Below the pieces are notes generated by a model. The model was not told the origin of the DNA. It did no database searches and was given only the letters and a program-made list of their open reading frames with translations. Below, in pieces: positions 1 to 10,596 of a stretch of 64,000 bases of DNA (position 1 is the stretch's first letter; every line of letters begins with the position of its first letter). Origin of the DNA: Chinchilla lanigera (Eukaryota; Chordata; Mammalia; Rodentia; Chinchillidae); the NCBI RefSeq assembly GCF_000276665.1, contig NW_004955417.1:21589114-21653113 (forward strand), written 5' to 3'. Both the position numbers and the translations under genes were made by a program.

Positions 1-270
1 CTGGGCCTTAGTCTCTTGTATTATTTATTATTTTATTTATGGAAACATAGAAAAATTTATTAGGAAGAAACACTATGCTGTTAAGATTTCTTATACAAAG
101 CCTCACTATGGTCAATTTTATGTGATCTTTCAAGAAGATTTTCTATTCAAATTTCAATAACTACACTGTTGGTTAGGTAGACCAGTTCTCCTCATTCCCC
201 AGATGATGTACAATGGAGACAGGATGTCATGCACACGAACAATGTGACTGGAATAGGGGAAGGTGACAAA

Positions 271-394
271 CTTCTGGCATGGTAGTACATCCCTGTAAAT
301 CTCAGGACTTTGGGAAGCCTGGCAAGAGGATTTTTAAACTCAGCTTGGGCAATTTAGTGATGTAAAAAAATCAACTTAGTGATTTAAAAATAAA

Positions 395-446
<52 letters not shown>

Positions 447-532
447 AAAAGAAGAAAGGTAAACAAAAGGCTAGGAATATAGCTACTTCAATATGAAGGT
501 CTGGAGTTCAATCTCCAGTACTATAAAAAGAA
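271..532 (+). mobile_element. Composite B1-dID SINE with AAAG-expanded linker
   Basis: A degenerate 7SL-derived B1 half (about 272-391, with the motifs tggcatggtagtacatcc and aggactttgggaagcctgg) is followed by an AAAG tract. After that comes a tRNA-derived ID-like half (about 469-525, ggctaggaatatagct to agttcaatctccagtact). Near-matching flanks aaggtgacaaa (260-270) and aaggtacaaa (533-542) look like a target-site duplication (TSD) bracketing the whole unit. This suggests one insertion rather than two neighbouring SINEs. B1-dID composites are known from non-muroid rodents. Confidence 0.65.
392..458 (+). repeat. (AAAG)n microsatellite inside a SINE linker
   Basis: About 67 bp of AAAG units with slight degeneration at the 3' end. 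It lies between the B1 and ID-like halves of the surrounding composite SINE, so it probably grew from the A-rich linker. Confidence 0.9.
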
Positions 533-731
533 AAGGTACAAATCAAGCTAACAAATAGATAAATAAATGTGTTTATTTTTGCTAACTTCTTTCCAACTCA
601 CAGAATTGACTCAAACTTAGAACTACTGGGGTTTGGCAGGGGATCCCACACAAAAGGTACGAGTTGACCCAACTTCTGTCTCTACTTTCCTTCCCAGCAA
701 AAGAGCCTCAGGCTATGTACGTTTTTCTGGA

Positions 732-1022
732 ACAAATGCTTTTGTACTCCTCAGAGTCACAGGTTTGAATTCTAACACCCAGTGAGATGATATTTGGCTA
801 AGGAAATACTTCATATTAAATGGGATTCTATGGTTAGGAACCATATTCAACGACTTAGGAAAGATATCAGAAATCTCATATTCAGCACCACCCCCATGCA
901 CAGGGGGAAGGCTATGTGAGGACAGATCAAAAAAGCAACTCTCTGTAAGCCAGAAGAGAGGTCACACCGGAAACCTAATTGGCCAGATCTTGATCTTGGG
1001 TTTTGAGCCTCCAGAACTGCCT
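732..1022 (+). mobile_element. MaLR (MLT1/MST-type) LTR remnant
   Basis: Diverged but recognisable along its length. It has a taacacccagtgagatgat block near 774, ggctatgtgaggacag near 910, and then the typical 3' portion (gccagaagagaggtcac, cttgatcttgg, cagcctccagaactg) up to about 1020. These are ordered landmarks of mammalian MaLR LTRs in sense orientation. The 5' end and the poly(A)-signal tail are not clear. The sequence after 1022 belongs to something else or is too decayed. Confidence 0.7.
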
Positions 1023-1217
1023 GTTCTAGTTGCCCAAGCCAAAAGGATATGTAGACACCTGTAGTGGATTGACAGCTGGTGGTCAACTTATAACCCCCAG
1101 CTGAACTGAGTAAGTGTGGGAGGCCCACCTGGGGATTGTTGCCAGCAGCATAAAAGGCAGAACTGGAGAAGGAGAAGGAGGCTGTTGGGAGCTGATAGAA
1201 ACTGTAAGGAGCTGTTG

Positions 1218-1565
1218 GTTGTTCTGGAGCAGCTCGTCATTCATACTGGCTTTCCTGATGAACATGGGCATTTTCATCCTTTGAGGAGCTCACGACCTTG
1301 TTGGCACTAAGAACAGCTTCATTTCACTTTGGGGAAGCTCTGGTCCTCACTCTGAGCATTGCTTCCTGGCTCTGGAGGGGAAGATGGTGCACAGTTCAGT
1401 CTCCTGAAGAAGCTTGCTGCGTTGGTTTTCCTGATGGGAACTCGGCTGTCTTCACCATTGGAGGAGCTCAGGACCTCACTGTTGCTGAGGATGGCTGTGG
1501 TACTTTTCAGGAGAGCTCTGGTTCTTACTTTGCGCATCGCTTCCTGGCCCAGTGCAGATCCCTCA
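1218..1565 (+). repeat. Imperfect tandem duplication, period about 176-178 bp
   Basis: Three ordered landmarks recur at a constant offset. tttcctgatg is at 1251 and 1427, gaggagctca at 1283 and 1461, and agctctggt at 1336 and 1514. The text around each is similar but diverged, so this is an old duplication of a unit of about 177 bp. Confidence 0.8.
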
Positions 1566-1671
1566 GCCTGCTAGCACAGATCCTTCATCCCGCTGGCACA
1601 GACTTTCTAGCTTCTACCACTGACCTTTGGACTTTCACAGCACAGATCTGTGGAAAAGCCCTGCATGAGAT

Positions 1672-1797
1672 ATTGTTATGGGCTCTGGGCCTCCAGCTGG
1701 ACTCATGGGAGGCACTGTTATGAGCTCTAGGTCTTCAGCTGGGCTCATGCAGGACATTTCCATGGGATCCAGGCCCTTAGCTGGATTCCTTGGTCTT
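1672..1797 (+). repeat. Three 42-bp tandem repeats
   Basis: Units start at 1672 (attgttatgggctctggg), 1714 (actgttatgagctctagg) and 1756 (atttccatgggatccagg). Each continues with a cagctgg or tagctgg block. The spacing is 42 bp both times. The period is a multiple of three, so an open frame persists through the units, but there is no sign of selection for protein. Confidence 0.85.
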
Positions 1798-1905
1798 AGT
1801 GTGTGGACAAATTCCCTGCACTCTTTTGTGTATCATTTTTTTGGTGACTACTATAAATAATCTTATAAACTATGTGTCCTGTATTATATTGTTTCCCCTT
1901 GCAAA

Positions 1906-2215
1906 AATACCCCCAAAACCAACACAACACCTCATCGCACCCATCCAAGTTCTGTGCACGCTCCCCACAAACACACACCCCCAGTTACCCTTTGTACCAA
2001 GAAGTGTTCACAGTGGCAGCACCAGATGCCATCCAAAGGACAGACTCGGGCTAACAGTCGTGCAGGCCCTGTACACCAAATCGTGGTCTGGAAGAGCACA
2101 CCCAGGACCTGGGGAACTGTGCATCCTGGACCAAAGGAACCATTGCCCCACGGAGTGTGACTAAGGGAGGTACGAGAAGGCCTCACAAAATGCGGGGCCA
2201 AGTCTCAGACCTTAC
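1906..2215. other. Unassigned GC-moderate stretch after the LTR-like block
   Basis: About 310 bp with short open frames on both strands (60-124 codons) and mixed composition. It may be the continuation of the LTR-like element or flanking DNA. I recognise no family and see no clear splice or poly(A) signals. Confidence 0.4.
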
Positions 2216-2439
2216 ATCCTCCAACTAGGTAGATCTATGATGCTTTAGGGAATTGGAAGTTTTCTGGTTGAGACTTCTGATGCTTTTAGTGGAAGCGCCT
2301 CATGTGGAAAACACTGTTCTGAAAAGCAATGATTGCGCAGGAGTTAAGTGCCTAACTAAATGTGCTTGAGTGCGTTCTAATCCAAAATATCTGGACCTGA
2401 GTACTGCATGTAACGTGTACTAGCCTTGTCTCCATGCAC

Positions 2440-2540
2440 ATTTCTTAACATATGTATACCTAAGCTCTTCACTTAAAATGGGATCGGTAGAAATACCTAA
2501 TTCATATGGTTGTTATGATAACGAAACAAATGAGGTTGCA
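2440..2540 (+). mobile_element. MIR SINE fragment
   Basis: Ordered MIR 3'-half landmarks are present in decayed form: ctcttcacttaaaatggg, then tacctaattcatatggttgtta, then gaaacaaatgagg. This corresponds to the 'cctcatctgtaaaatgggg ... cctacctcatagggttgtt' core of MIR. Confidence 0.65.
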
Positions 2541-2546
2541 TAGCCG

Positions 2547-2612
2547 GATGATAGATAAATATAGATAGATAGATAGGTAGCAAATAGGTGGATAGTAGAT
2601 AGATGATAGGAC
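2547..2612 (+). repeat. Degenerate GATA microsatellite
   Basis: Interrupted GATA/TAGA units (gatgatagataaatatagatagatagatagg and gtagatagatgatagg) separated by non-repeat sequence. Confidence 0.75.
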
Positions 2613-3425
2613 ATTTATGTCTAACAAATAGTTTTAAAAAGCAAGGAAAGTGAGTAAATATTCATTCATATTTGAAATAATCATGGCATCGGTGTGGAAG
2701 AAAACAAACCTATTCACCAAATCCATTAGTAAATTTTGCCACTGGATAAGTAAAGATATTTAAATCAGTGGCTGACATAAAGTTTTAACACATGTGAAAT
2801 TTAATATCACATATATTCTTCCTATATTCATTATATTTCTCCTTCATTAACTCTCATAATTGAAACTTGGTTTGGAATATAAAGTAAAATTCAGATGGCA
2901 GAGTATAAAATTATTGTCTCTACATAGTGTGAAAGTCATTCCATTTCTCTGTGCAAACTCTCATTAGTGAAGGTGCAAAGTCAGTGTATGCCTTGGAAGA
3001 GTTCCCATTTCTAGGATTTCCAAATCACTCTGTGAAGGGATACACTACTGCTTATTTCCCTCATACTAAATTCTTGATGACCTCCCTTTCCTACCCTGTG
3101 AAAAGACATGCTCATTCTCACAGACTAAGTGAATGCTTATGGAGAACACAGAGCTAAGGGGGCCTGCAGGCTAATGAAATAATATTTCAGCTCTCACATT
3201 TCCATGTGGCAGAACAGGAATAGAAAGAAATCCTACTAAAGCTGGTACTGACATTCCCAGATGTGCAGCCATTAACACATGCTAAAACAGGCTCTTTAAA
3301 AAGTCTATGCATTTTTCTCCAAAGGAATATAAAGTACCATTCCCTAAAGTAACCCCTCATGCTCAGTGTTCCTTCACTTAGGAGTTAGCAAGCAGCAAGC
3401 AATGTTCTGGAACATTTCCAGGGTC
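2613..3425. other. AT-rich stretch without recognised features
   Basis: I see no gene, RNA or assignable repeat. The only open frame of any size is a 68-codon one at 2951-3157 with no recognisable similarity. Confidence 0.5.
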
Positions 3426-3426
3426 G

Positions 3427-3712
3427 TGAATGCCACGGATAGTAAAGAAACAAGACAACGTAAGACAGCGTGGAAGTTTTATTCCTTTTCGGTTCTTTTG
3501 AGCTCTTACAAGATCGTACCGTATTGACGGATGGTAGGCTTAACCCAGAGTAGCCCATGCATCACTGAAGGGCTTCGCTGAAAGTCTGTTTATCCATTAT
3601 TGCTTACTGCTACCCAGCATCATTCCTGGTTGTAAGGAAGGGACTCTGCCAAAAATCTAGATGAGAGAAGGCAGTGTAAATCTACTGTCCAGCAGTATTG
3701 GTTCACTATTAA
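3427..3712 (-). mobile_element. Possible LTR 3' end (minus strand)
   Basis: Read on the minus strand, an AATAAA signal (the + strand shows tttattcc near 3478) is followed about 50 bases later by a CA dinucleotide. There is no poly(A) tail, which fits an LTR R/U5 end better than a processed pseudogene. The locus is CpG-richer than its flanks. No family is recognised and the 5' limit is unknown. Confidence 0.25.
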
Positions 3713-4204
3713 ATGCATTCCCTGCCTAGACGAGGGGCACATGTCGTGCTTAAAATCACTCCTGTGGGAGTCAGCGAAGAACGTGATGTTATCCAATATT
3801 CAGAAAGTATTAAAATGCAGTTCGGAGTTTATCTGAGCAATTTACATTACCAAGAGTTAGAAGCTGCTATTACTCATGGGAGAATGGAGCCGCAGGTAGT
3901 GGCCCTCCATGCTTACCAGAGTGTTCATAAAGGCAGTGCTGAGTGCAAGATGTGTTTTGATTTCAACTGTGGTTTATCACGCTTAAGGATGACACAAAAC
4001 AAAATTTTTAGGAAAGCTCCTTGGACCAATTTTCTCATCCTCGTCATCCTTCAAGACGATATTGCATTCATAAATCAGTATGTGGAAGTGAGAACATGTG
4101 GAAATTTGCCAGTAATCCACTTTGGGTCAAACACAAATGCCGTACTGATCACTGCACCACAGGTGCTTACAGCAGCAACTGGTACACAATGGCATTTTAA
4201 TTAA
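3713..4204 (+). other. Unassigned 163-codon open frame
   Basis: This is one of the longest ATG-to-stop frames in the window with non-repetitive, balanced amino-acid composition. I recognise no domain, signal peptide or catalytic motif. It has no upstream CpG island and no poly(A) signal at a useful distance. With roughly 128,000 codon positions over six frames, a frame this long is not very surprising by chance. It may be chance, an old coding remnant of a mobile element, or a real exon; I favour chance. Confidence 0.2.
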
Positions 4205-4323
4205 ATGTTGAATTGAAAGAGTGTGAACAGCCAGTCAATAGTGAAAGTAATCACACATCTTTGTGGAAGATGCTGGCTTTTACCACTTATTTTATTTTTA
4301 TCAAAACAATTTTACTCCTCTTC

Positions 4324-4392
4324 TAAGGGTATAGTTTAGTAGCAGAGTACTTTCTTAGTATGCTAGAGGTCCAGAGTTCAATCCCCAGTACT
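4324..4392 (+). mobile_element. Old ID-like SINE
   Basis: tRNA-related text in ID order: a decayed A-box region (gggtatagtttagtagcaga) and a B-box-like agttcaatccccagtact. There is no clear A-tail or TSD, so this is an old copy. Confidence 0.6.
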
Positions 4393-4539
4393 TCAAATAG
4401 TTTTATTTATAAAAATAAAATAGTGTACTAAAAACTAAAATAGTTCAATAAAATAAAGTAAGTCAATATGTTATCAATAGATTCATCAGATGAAAAAATT
4501 CCTATTTGCATGGTAATCCAGTTGTACTGATGGTTCCTC

Positions 4540-4705
4540 AAAATTCACCTCTGTTAGGATTTGTATATCATGCCACATAAGTTTGCAATAGCTTCTATTT
4601 CTGACTCAGAAGCTGGTGGTATGACTTGCTTTAGCTAAATAAATGTTTATTGTTACTGTGTGTCACCAATTATTTGTGGCTGTTTGTTATGCAGCATTAG
4701 CTAAC
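4540..4705 (+). mobile_element. Possible decayed LTR 3' end
   Basis: It ends with an AATAAA-containing block (ctaaataaatgtttattg) followed by a tail (tgtttgttatgcagcatt, then agctaac) that resembles the 3' termini of old mammalian LTRs. The upstream part is too diverged to place. Confidence 0.35.
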
Positions 4706-6453
4706 TGCTGGAGGGAGCTAGTTGAGTTCTTCTACATTTTATCCGTGCAATAAATCTTCTGGAAGATGGAATTGACCATTTTTGCTTTAAATCAGGAAAA
4801 CTAGACATTTGGCATCTCCTGTACTGAAATGCCCATGCCAGTGTGTAAAAAGTACACATTGAGGCACCCTGTTATACTGTGAACAAGAAGTAGGATGTTG
4901 GTATAGTCTTGACTGCACCCACCAACATTCTTGTACTGAGATTTTACCCAACAAGGCCACAGTGGGAAATGAGGGCCAATGTGTAGGTAATGAGCATTCT
5001 GCTCTCACGAATGGGCTAAAGTCACTCACTACAAAGAGGCCTCGCTGGAGTGAGTTTTCAGTCTTGTGAGGATGCCCTGTTTGTCCCCTTTCCACCAAGT
5101 GAAAAGAGAGCAAAGAGGCCCTCCCCAGAGGCCATCCTCTGGGATTTGTGGTTCATATCCTTGAGCACTGTCAGAAATATACTTCTGTTCTTTGTAAATT
5201 ACCTGCTCTCAGATAGTGGGTAGCAATGCAAACAATAACACTTACCGTTTCCTTTCAGTCATGGAGCAGGACTTTCCCGGGACAGCAAATGCTCACTTTT
5301 CACAAGAAGTCCCTGCAGAATTGACTGCGCGCAAGCTGACAAAGCTGCTTTGGCTCTTCCTACAAGAGTCAGGTACCACAGCTCTCTTTTTCTACTGATA
5401 ATCACCTCTACAAGGTCTTTTCCCCAGCCCTAGCAAAGACTATTTACTTCACCAAATAGTTCAGAAATGTTTTCTATGCAGTGCTTATGGGTATAACAGA
5501 CCCTCAGTTCCTCGAAGATGTAAGCAGATTTATTTTTAATCTGTTTATACCAAGTATTGAGAGGTACTTGGTGGAATAGGTATTCAATATTCTCCAAGTG
5601 AATGGCTAGAGGGACACATACATGTTCAGCTCTGGAGGCGTTCTGAAAATAGCCTGGCTAACTCTCACGGGTAGGGAACTATGAAAGGAGGCAAAGATCT
5701 GAAATCTTCTGCAGAAGATGAGGCACTTTGCCAATGTACTTTGCTCCAGGGCTTCCAATTTCAGCAAAAACCAGTTTTGTCACAACTTGCCTTTTCAATC
5801 TGCATTTAGACAGGTAGTACACTGAGATTTGTACTGCTTTCAACTATTTTTTACTAAACGTCTCGATTTTTATCAAGAATCACAGTAGCCCCTGCCTCTA
5901 CCATCAGAGCAAATTGTGACTTCCTTATCCAGTTATTCTTCCATTTATTTATTGATATTTTGAGCTCAGCTGTATTCTTCGTACATTGTCCAAGAAAGTT
6001 CTGTCAATTCTAGCGTAAGTCATTTTAATTTTGATAGTAAATTCAAAACAAGAGGGTAGTGGGAATTTTTCTTTATTCTCTAACTTCTCTTCAAGCGGAC
6101 TTAGGAACTCTTTATAGAGGATGTGAGATATTTGCTACAAATTTAGGAATGATAGGGAATTCATGACCTTTTACAGTGGGTAATCCATGTATCACAGGAC
6201 ATGTAAATGCAGCAGTGAAAGAAAAAGATGTGTGTGTTTCCCTCAGTGGTCCATCATCTAACTACAGACAGTCAAAACTTCAATTACAAAATATTTTGTC
6301 AAATATGAAAATAGTATTAGAAAATCAACAAACCTATTAAAAAGAAAAGATGGAGAAGATAGGAGGGATTTATTTATTCATCTTAACAGACACTTTTCCC
6401 AGATCAAGGTGCAACTAAAATCCTAAAAGCCTACAAATAAATGGAGGTCACAA
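4706..6453. other. AT-rich stretch without recognised genes
   Basis: About 1.75 kb. There is a 108-codon open frame on the minus strand (4787-5113) with no recognisable similarity. I see no clear repeats. Confidence 0.5.
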
Positions 6454-6465
6454 AATCTCTACTAT

Positions 6466-6556
6466 GGGCTAGGGATTTACCTCAGTGACACAGCGCCTGC
6501 CTGCCAAATGTGAGGTCCTGAGTTTGATTCCCAGTACCAAAAAAAAAAAAAAAAAA
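6466..6556 (+). mobile_element. ID SINE with A-tail
   Basis: Starts gggctagggatttacctcag, carries gcgcctgcctgcc and a B-box-like gtttgattcccagtacc, then an A-tail of about 18. The flanks ctctactat (6457-6465) and ctctattat (6559-6567) suggest a TSD. Confidence 0.85.
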
Positions 6557-6567
6557 GCCTCTATTAT

Positions 6568-7995
6568 AAAGGGGAAATGTTTATTGAATTTGGTAGTGTA
6601 TTATTGGTTGATCAAGTTTTTAAATGGCCCACTTATAGTGACCTGAGAAAAATACAATGATTACAAGACTCTTCTCTAGAGTTCGGGCATGCAGAATATA
6701 GCATACAGGACAATAATATATATTACCTCTCTATGTGCATATGGGGGTTAAATAGAAGAGGGTGCTTGAGATGATGACAATAGTCCAACTGAAAAAGAGA
6801 CACAACTGTAGGTATTTAAAGAAGAGAAAGAACAATATAGGAGACTGAGTATATTGGTAATTGAAGAGCTACAAAGTTCAATAGAACATTGTGAGGCTGT
6901 CCAGTGGTGAGCTACAGCAGGAAGCTTCCATTTCCAAAAAATGGAGTGAACAAGGAAATTAAGGCTACATTTTAGAACCTGGAAACAACTCCAGGATACC
7001 TGGTGAGAAATGAGACTTCCATGGAAAGTTCTTCATGCAGCGAGAACCACAGAGGCACTACTAGTGACAACATCTGAGGCACAGCAAGACAAAGATTCCT
7101 CTAGACAAGCAACATGCTCATTACCAACCCCTTCCTCTCAACATAAAAATCCCTACTTTATAGCATTTATCAATTCCCATGGTCTAATTATTTGCATGAT
7201 GGTTGGTTTCCAACTACTAAGAATTAATAATTCAGTTGCAAAGTTACTGAATATTACACAATCTGTTCTCTGCAGCCCTTATGAGCTGGCTTCAGACTGC
7301 GTTTCTTCTACTAGAGCTTCCTCACTAAGAGTCAGGGAAGGAAATGGGAGCCTGAGAAGAATGTTTACCTATGAAACAGAATACCATGAAAAGTACCTGG
7401 GAGCAAATAAAGATCAGCACACAAGCTTTCCCAAAATGTTCACAAATATTGTCTAATTTTCTTGCACAAATGAGCCAAAGACCAATAGAACTCAACCATC
7501 TGCCAAGTTTTATTATTAAATCCAAAATAAATGCAAGCCTATGAGTTTATAAGTATACGTGTGTGCTACAGTGGAGGTACATTAGATGGAGAGGAGTCAG
7601 TGAATCACATCTGCAGTTATACTAGCCAAGTTAGAAAATTTAATTATTGCAATGGCATATTGGTACCTTCAATTATAAAGCTTATAATGTTCAAGCTTAG
7701 TTTCACTAAAATTATAACCTGGACCATTTTTAAAAGGCAAAGTGCTTGTGACTACAGACTCTGTTCATAATATATACAACAAAATTAGTAACAGTAATAG
7801 AAAATTTGAAATATCAACATAAAATTCTTAATATAAGATGGGTATACTACTACTACTAATAATAATATAAAAATAAAATAATAGCACACCTAGTGCTTGT
7901 TTCCTCTAAGTTAGGTATCATTTGTTGCTACTGTTTGATGATTTCTGTGGGGTTTTTAAAATGTTGCTCTTCTTTATTTTTATCTTTGTTTTGTT
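6568..7995. other. AT-rich stretch without recognised genes
   Basis: It has a 148-codon open frame at 7010-7456 with no family match, and a small TAC/TAA-rich patch at about 7848-7880. I see nothing else. Confidence 0.5.
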
Positions 7996-8066
7996 GTTCA
8001 TGATTGAATCTAAGTCCTCACATCATGCTAAATGCATGCTCTGCCATTGAGCCACACCTCCAACAC
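7996..8066 (-). mobile_element. Old ID-like SINE (minus strand)
   Basis: Reverse-orientation ID landmarks: tgattgaatctaagtcctca, then atgctctgccattgagcc and acacctccaacac. Strongly diverged. Confidence 0.55.
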
Positions 8067-8089
8067 TTAGGCATAATATTAAACTATGT

Positions 8090-8310
8090 AGCAGGTGTTC
8101 TCCAAAGATAGATTCATAAATGCCATTCTATTCTGTCTGTATAAGACACTCCTCAAATCAAGAAGTAGGTAATTTCTTTGCTTTTCTTGTAGTTTTCTTA
8201 CATTTAGCAGGTGTTCTCCAAAGATAGATTCATAAATGCCATTCTATTCTATGTGTATAAGACACTCCTCAAATCAAGAAGAGGCTAATTTCTTTGCTTT
8301 TCTTGTATTT
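8090..8310 (+). repeat. 116-bp tandem duplication
   Basis: Copy 1 (8090-8205) and copy 2 (8206-about 8310) both begin agcaggtgttctccaaagat and stay nearly identical. The few differences include attctgtctg versus attctatgtg and agtaggtaat versus agaggctaat. High identity means a fairly recent local duplication. There is no open frame or known repeat inside it. Confidence 0.9.
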
Positions 8311-8839
8311 AAGGTGGTATTGTTATCTGCTTTGTTAACAGAATACAGCGGAAGTGAAGCATAGCTCAGAAAGTCAGCTTTTATTCTCCTAAAAGTTGAC
8401 ATGTAGGAAACCTAACTATCCTGAGTTCAGCATGGTGAGAGGAACCTTAAATTAGCTTGGTGAGGAGGACAAGGAGACAGACAGACAGACAGAGCAAGAA
8501 ATGTTCTGCTTGGCTCTAGCAGTTCCTGCTAAGGTGTCAGATCTGTGAGTGACAAAAGTCTTGCACATTCCAGTTGCAGCAGAACAACCACATTGCTGAA
8601 CCCAACCCAGATTCATGATTGTAAGAAATGATAAATTGCTATTTTTTGTTATGAAATTTTATTTTTTCTACAAAATAAAAAATTAAAAATAATTTTAAAT
8701 TATTATGTAAACTAAAATTGAAACACAAAAAGACTATACCATGGAGGGAGAGGGTTGCCGTTGTTTTAAGTCACTAAGTTTGGTGGTGCCTCTCCATTGA
8801 CAAATAAAATTAGGAAAACAAGTGTTAGTATAACTTACT
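8311..8839. other. AT-rich stretch
   Basis: Holds a very short GACA run (gacagacagacagacag near 8477) and an extremely AT-rich patch at 8640-8710. No gene seen. Confidence 0.5.
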
Positions 8840-8995
8840 TCACGTAGCAACCCCATGAATAATTGCTATTACTATTCTCATTGCACAATTAAGAAAACTG
8901 AGGCACTGGGAAGTTAAGGTAGCAAATGACAAAGGAAGACTGTGAATCAAGGCAGGCTGGTTTCAAAGTCTTTGCTCTTCCCCTCCACATGCAAC
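8840..8995 (-). mobile_element. MIR SINE fragment (minus strand)
   Basis: Antisense MIR landmarks in order: ctcattgcacaattaagaaa, actgaggcactgggaagtta, and atcaaggcaggctggtttca. These correspond to the 'cattttacagatgaggaaactgaggc ... cccaggcagtctggctcc' strand of MIR. Confidence 0.7.
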
Positions 8996-10545
8996 TGATT
9001 CCAATAAAACATTCATGTGCTTGGCACAGCACTCACAGCCATAATAGTCTCACAATTTCCTTCTCTGAATACAGCCAGACTGGAGTGGTGTTCTAGGGTG
9101 TACCTACCATTCACACTTCATTTTCTGTGTGTGTTTTCATGGGAACTATGCAACTTTCTGTTCTGCATGTGCTCAATGCAAAAATATCTGGCTAGAGGAC
9201 CTACTGAAAATATAAAAATAAAAATAAAATTTCAAGGAATGTATTGCTCTAGATTCATCTGGTGTTGGCTTTTTGGCTATGTCAACAAGGATCTGTCTGA
9301 GTTCAGAAAAAACAGGAAGCAGTGATTTCTTTTCTGACCCATATGACTGCTAAAAGGAAATTCCATTTTTATACCTTAAGGGAAACATTTAGGTTTTATA
9401 GCTTCAGGGGCTGTTTAATGGTGATACCCGTGCACTGTTATGATGCCCACAATTTATGCACAGCATGAAGGCTTGCCAATTGTTTTCAATTTATTCTTTC
9501 TTCCAAAAGCATCAAGCATATAAAACACCCTGTACTGTCATGGACGGGGAAGGAAACACATTGAGTAAGTTGAGGCACTATTCATCCTATTTCCAAATTT
9601 CTGAAGGTAAAAATGTGTCTTGATTGCTATTTATACATATATTGAACATTTCCTACTGTGTTTTTCTTTAGATTTTCAGGAGTCTGTATCATGTGTATTT
9701 TACCTTCCAAAATATTTCAAAAATATGTGCCAGTAGGCTCCTTCCCCCTCTTCATTCACTTATTCTAGAGTACAAAGACATTTTCTCTGAAGTTAAAGTA
9801 GTAATGGATTAGGTTTTGACTAGGGTTCCTCTTCAAACAGTTAAAATACAAAAACAAGGACTATGGCTGATTTTGTTTTTAATAGCCATCATTTTTTCGT
9901 CACCTCTCCTAGGAAAGAATTTGAGAGGAATTGAGGATTCCCACTTTCAACTGAGTAGTTTACTTCACCTCTGCTTTCATGTCCTAACACTGTCTGGGAG
10001 ATTAGCTTTATGCTATCCTAAAATGTTCCCTACTGAAATGATATGGGTTTCTTACTTGATCTTCCGTATACAATGTTTAATAAATATCTATTAATATTTT
10101 CATCTTAGAGAAATATCAGTGTATAAAAGAAAGAAGAAAAGTTAGATATGCAAAGACTACAGTATTCTGAAGTACCAGTTTGGTAAAAGTTGATTACTAT
10201 GGGTTCTAAATGCCCCATGTGTGACTAATAAATACAATATTCACAGCTCCATGACAGACAGTAGGAAAGTTAAACACAAAGAAACTTACAAAAATACAAA
10301 AGCCAGAAGTAGGTAATGTATTGTCATATTGATTCATTTAGTTACTCAAAATAACCAACACTTACATAAATGCTAACATTTACTCTAGATTCTTAAGCCA
10401 GTAAGCTGAGACTAAATTTTTGGATGAGATTTTAAAGATTTAGGTGGTGTACCTTACACAGATAACACCTCTACCTTTTGTTTTAAATACTATTTTCCCA
10501 AATTGTACATCAAATGCCTAGAATAGTTCTTTTTATTTGGGATAG

Positions 10546-10546
<1 letters not shown>
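8996..10546. other. AT-rich stretch without recognised genes
   Basis: Open frames of 102 (9017-9325) and 92 codons (9816-10094) show no recognisable similarity. No RNA genes or clear repeats are seen. Confidence 0.5.
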
Positions 10547-10590
<44 letters not shown>

Positions 10591-10595
10591 CACAC
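10547..10595 (+). repeat. (TG)20 microsatellite
   Basis: Uninterrupted TG from 10547 to 10586, then a short cgtgcacac extension. Confidence 0.97.
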
Positions 10596-10596
10596 T

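Larger units (their letters stand above)
1116..1905 (+). mobile_element. Unassigned LTR-like block with nested tandem repeats
   Basis: A GC-richer block in AT-rich surroundings. It starts near a TG (tgtgggaggccc), has a TATA-like ataaaaggc near 1150, and ends after an AATAA-type signal (ataaataatcttataaac near 1853) followed by cttgca. These are LTR-like landmarks, but I recognise no family and see no primer-binding site. The interior holds two tiers of tandem repeats listed separately. Several overlapping open frames of 60-141 codons occur on both strands and match nothing known to me. It could instead be an unrelated locally duplicated segment. Confidence 0.35.

Noticed and set aside
7010..7456. 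148-codon open frame
   Set aside because: No recognisable domain, promoter or poly(A) context. The length is within what chance gives over six frames of 64 kb.
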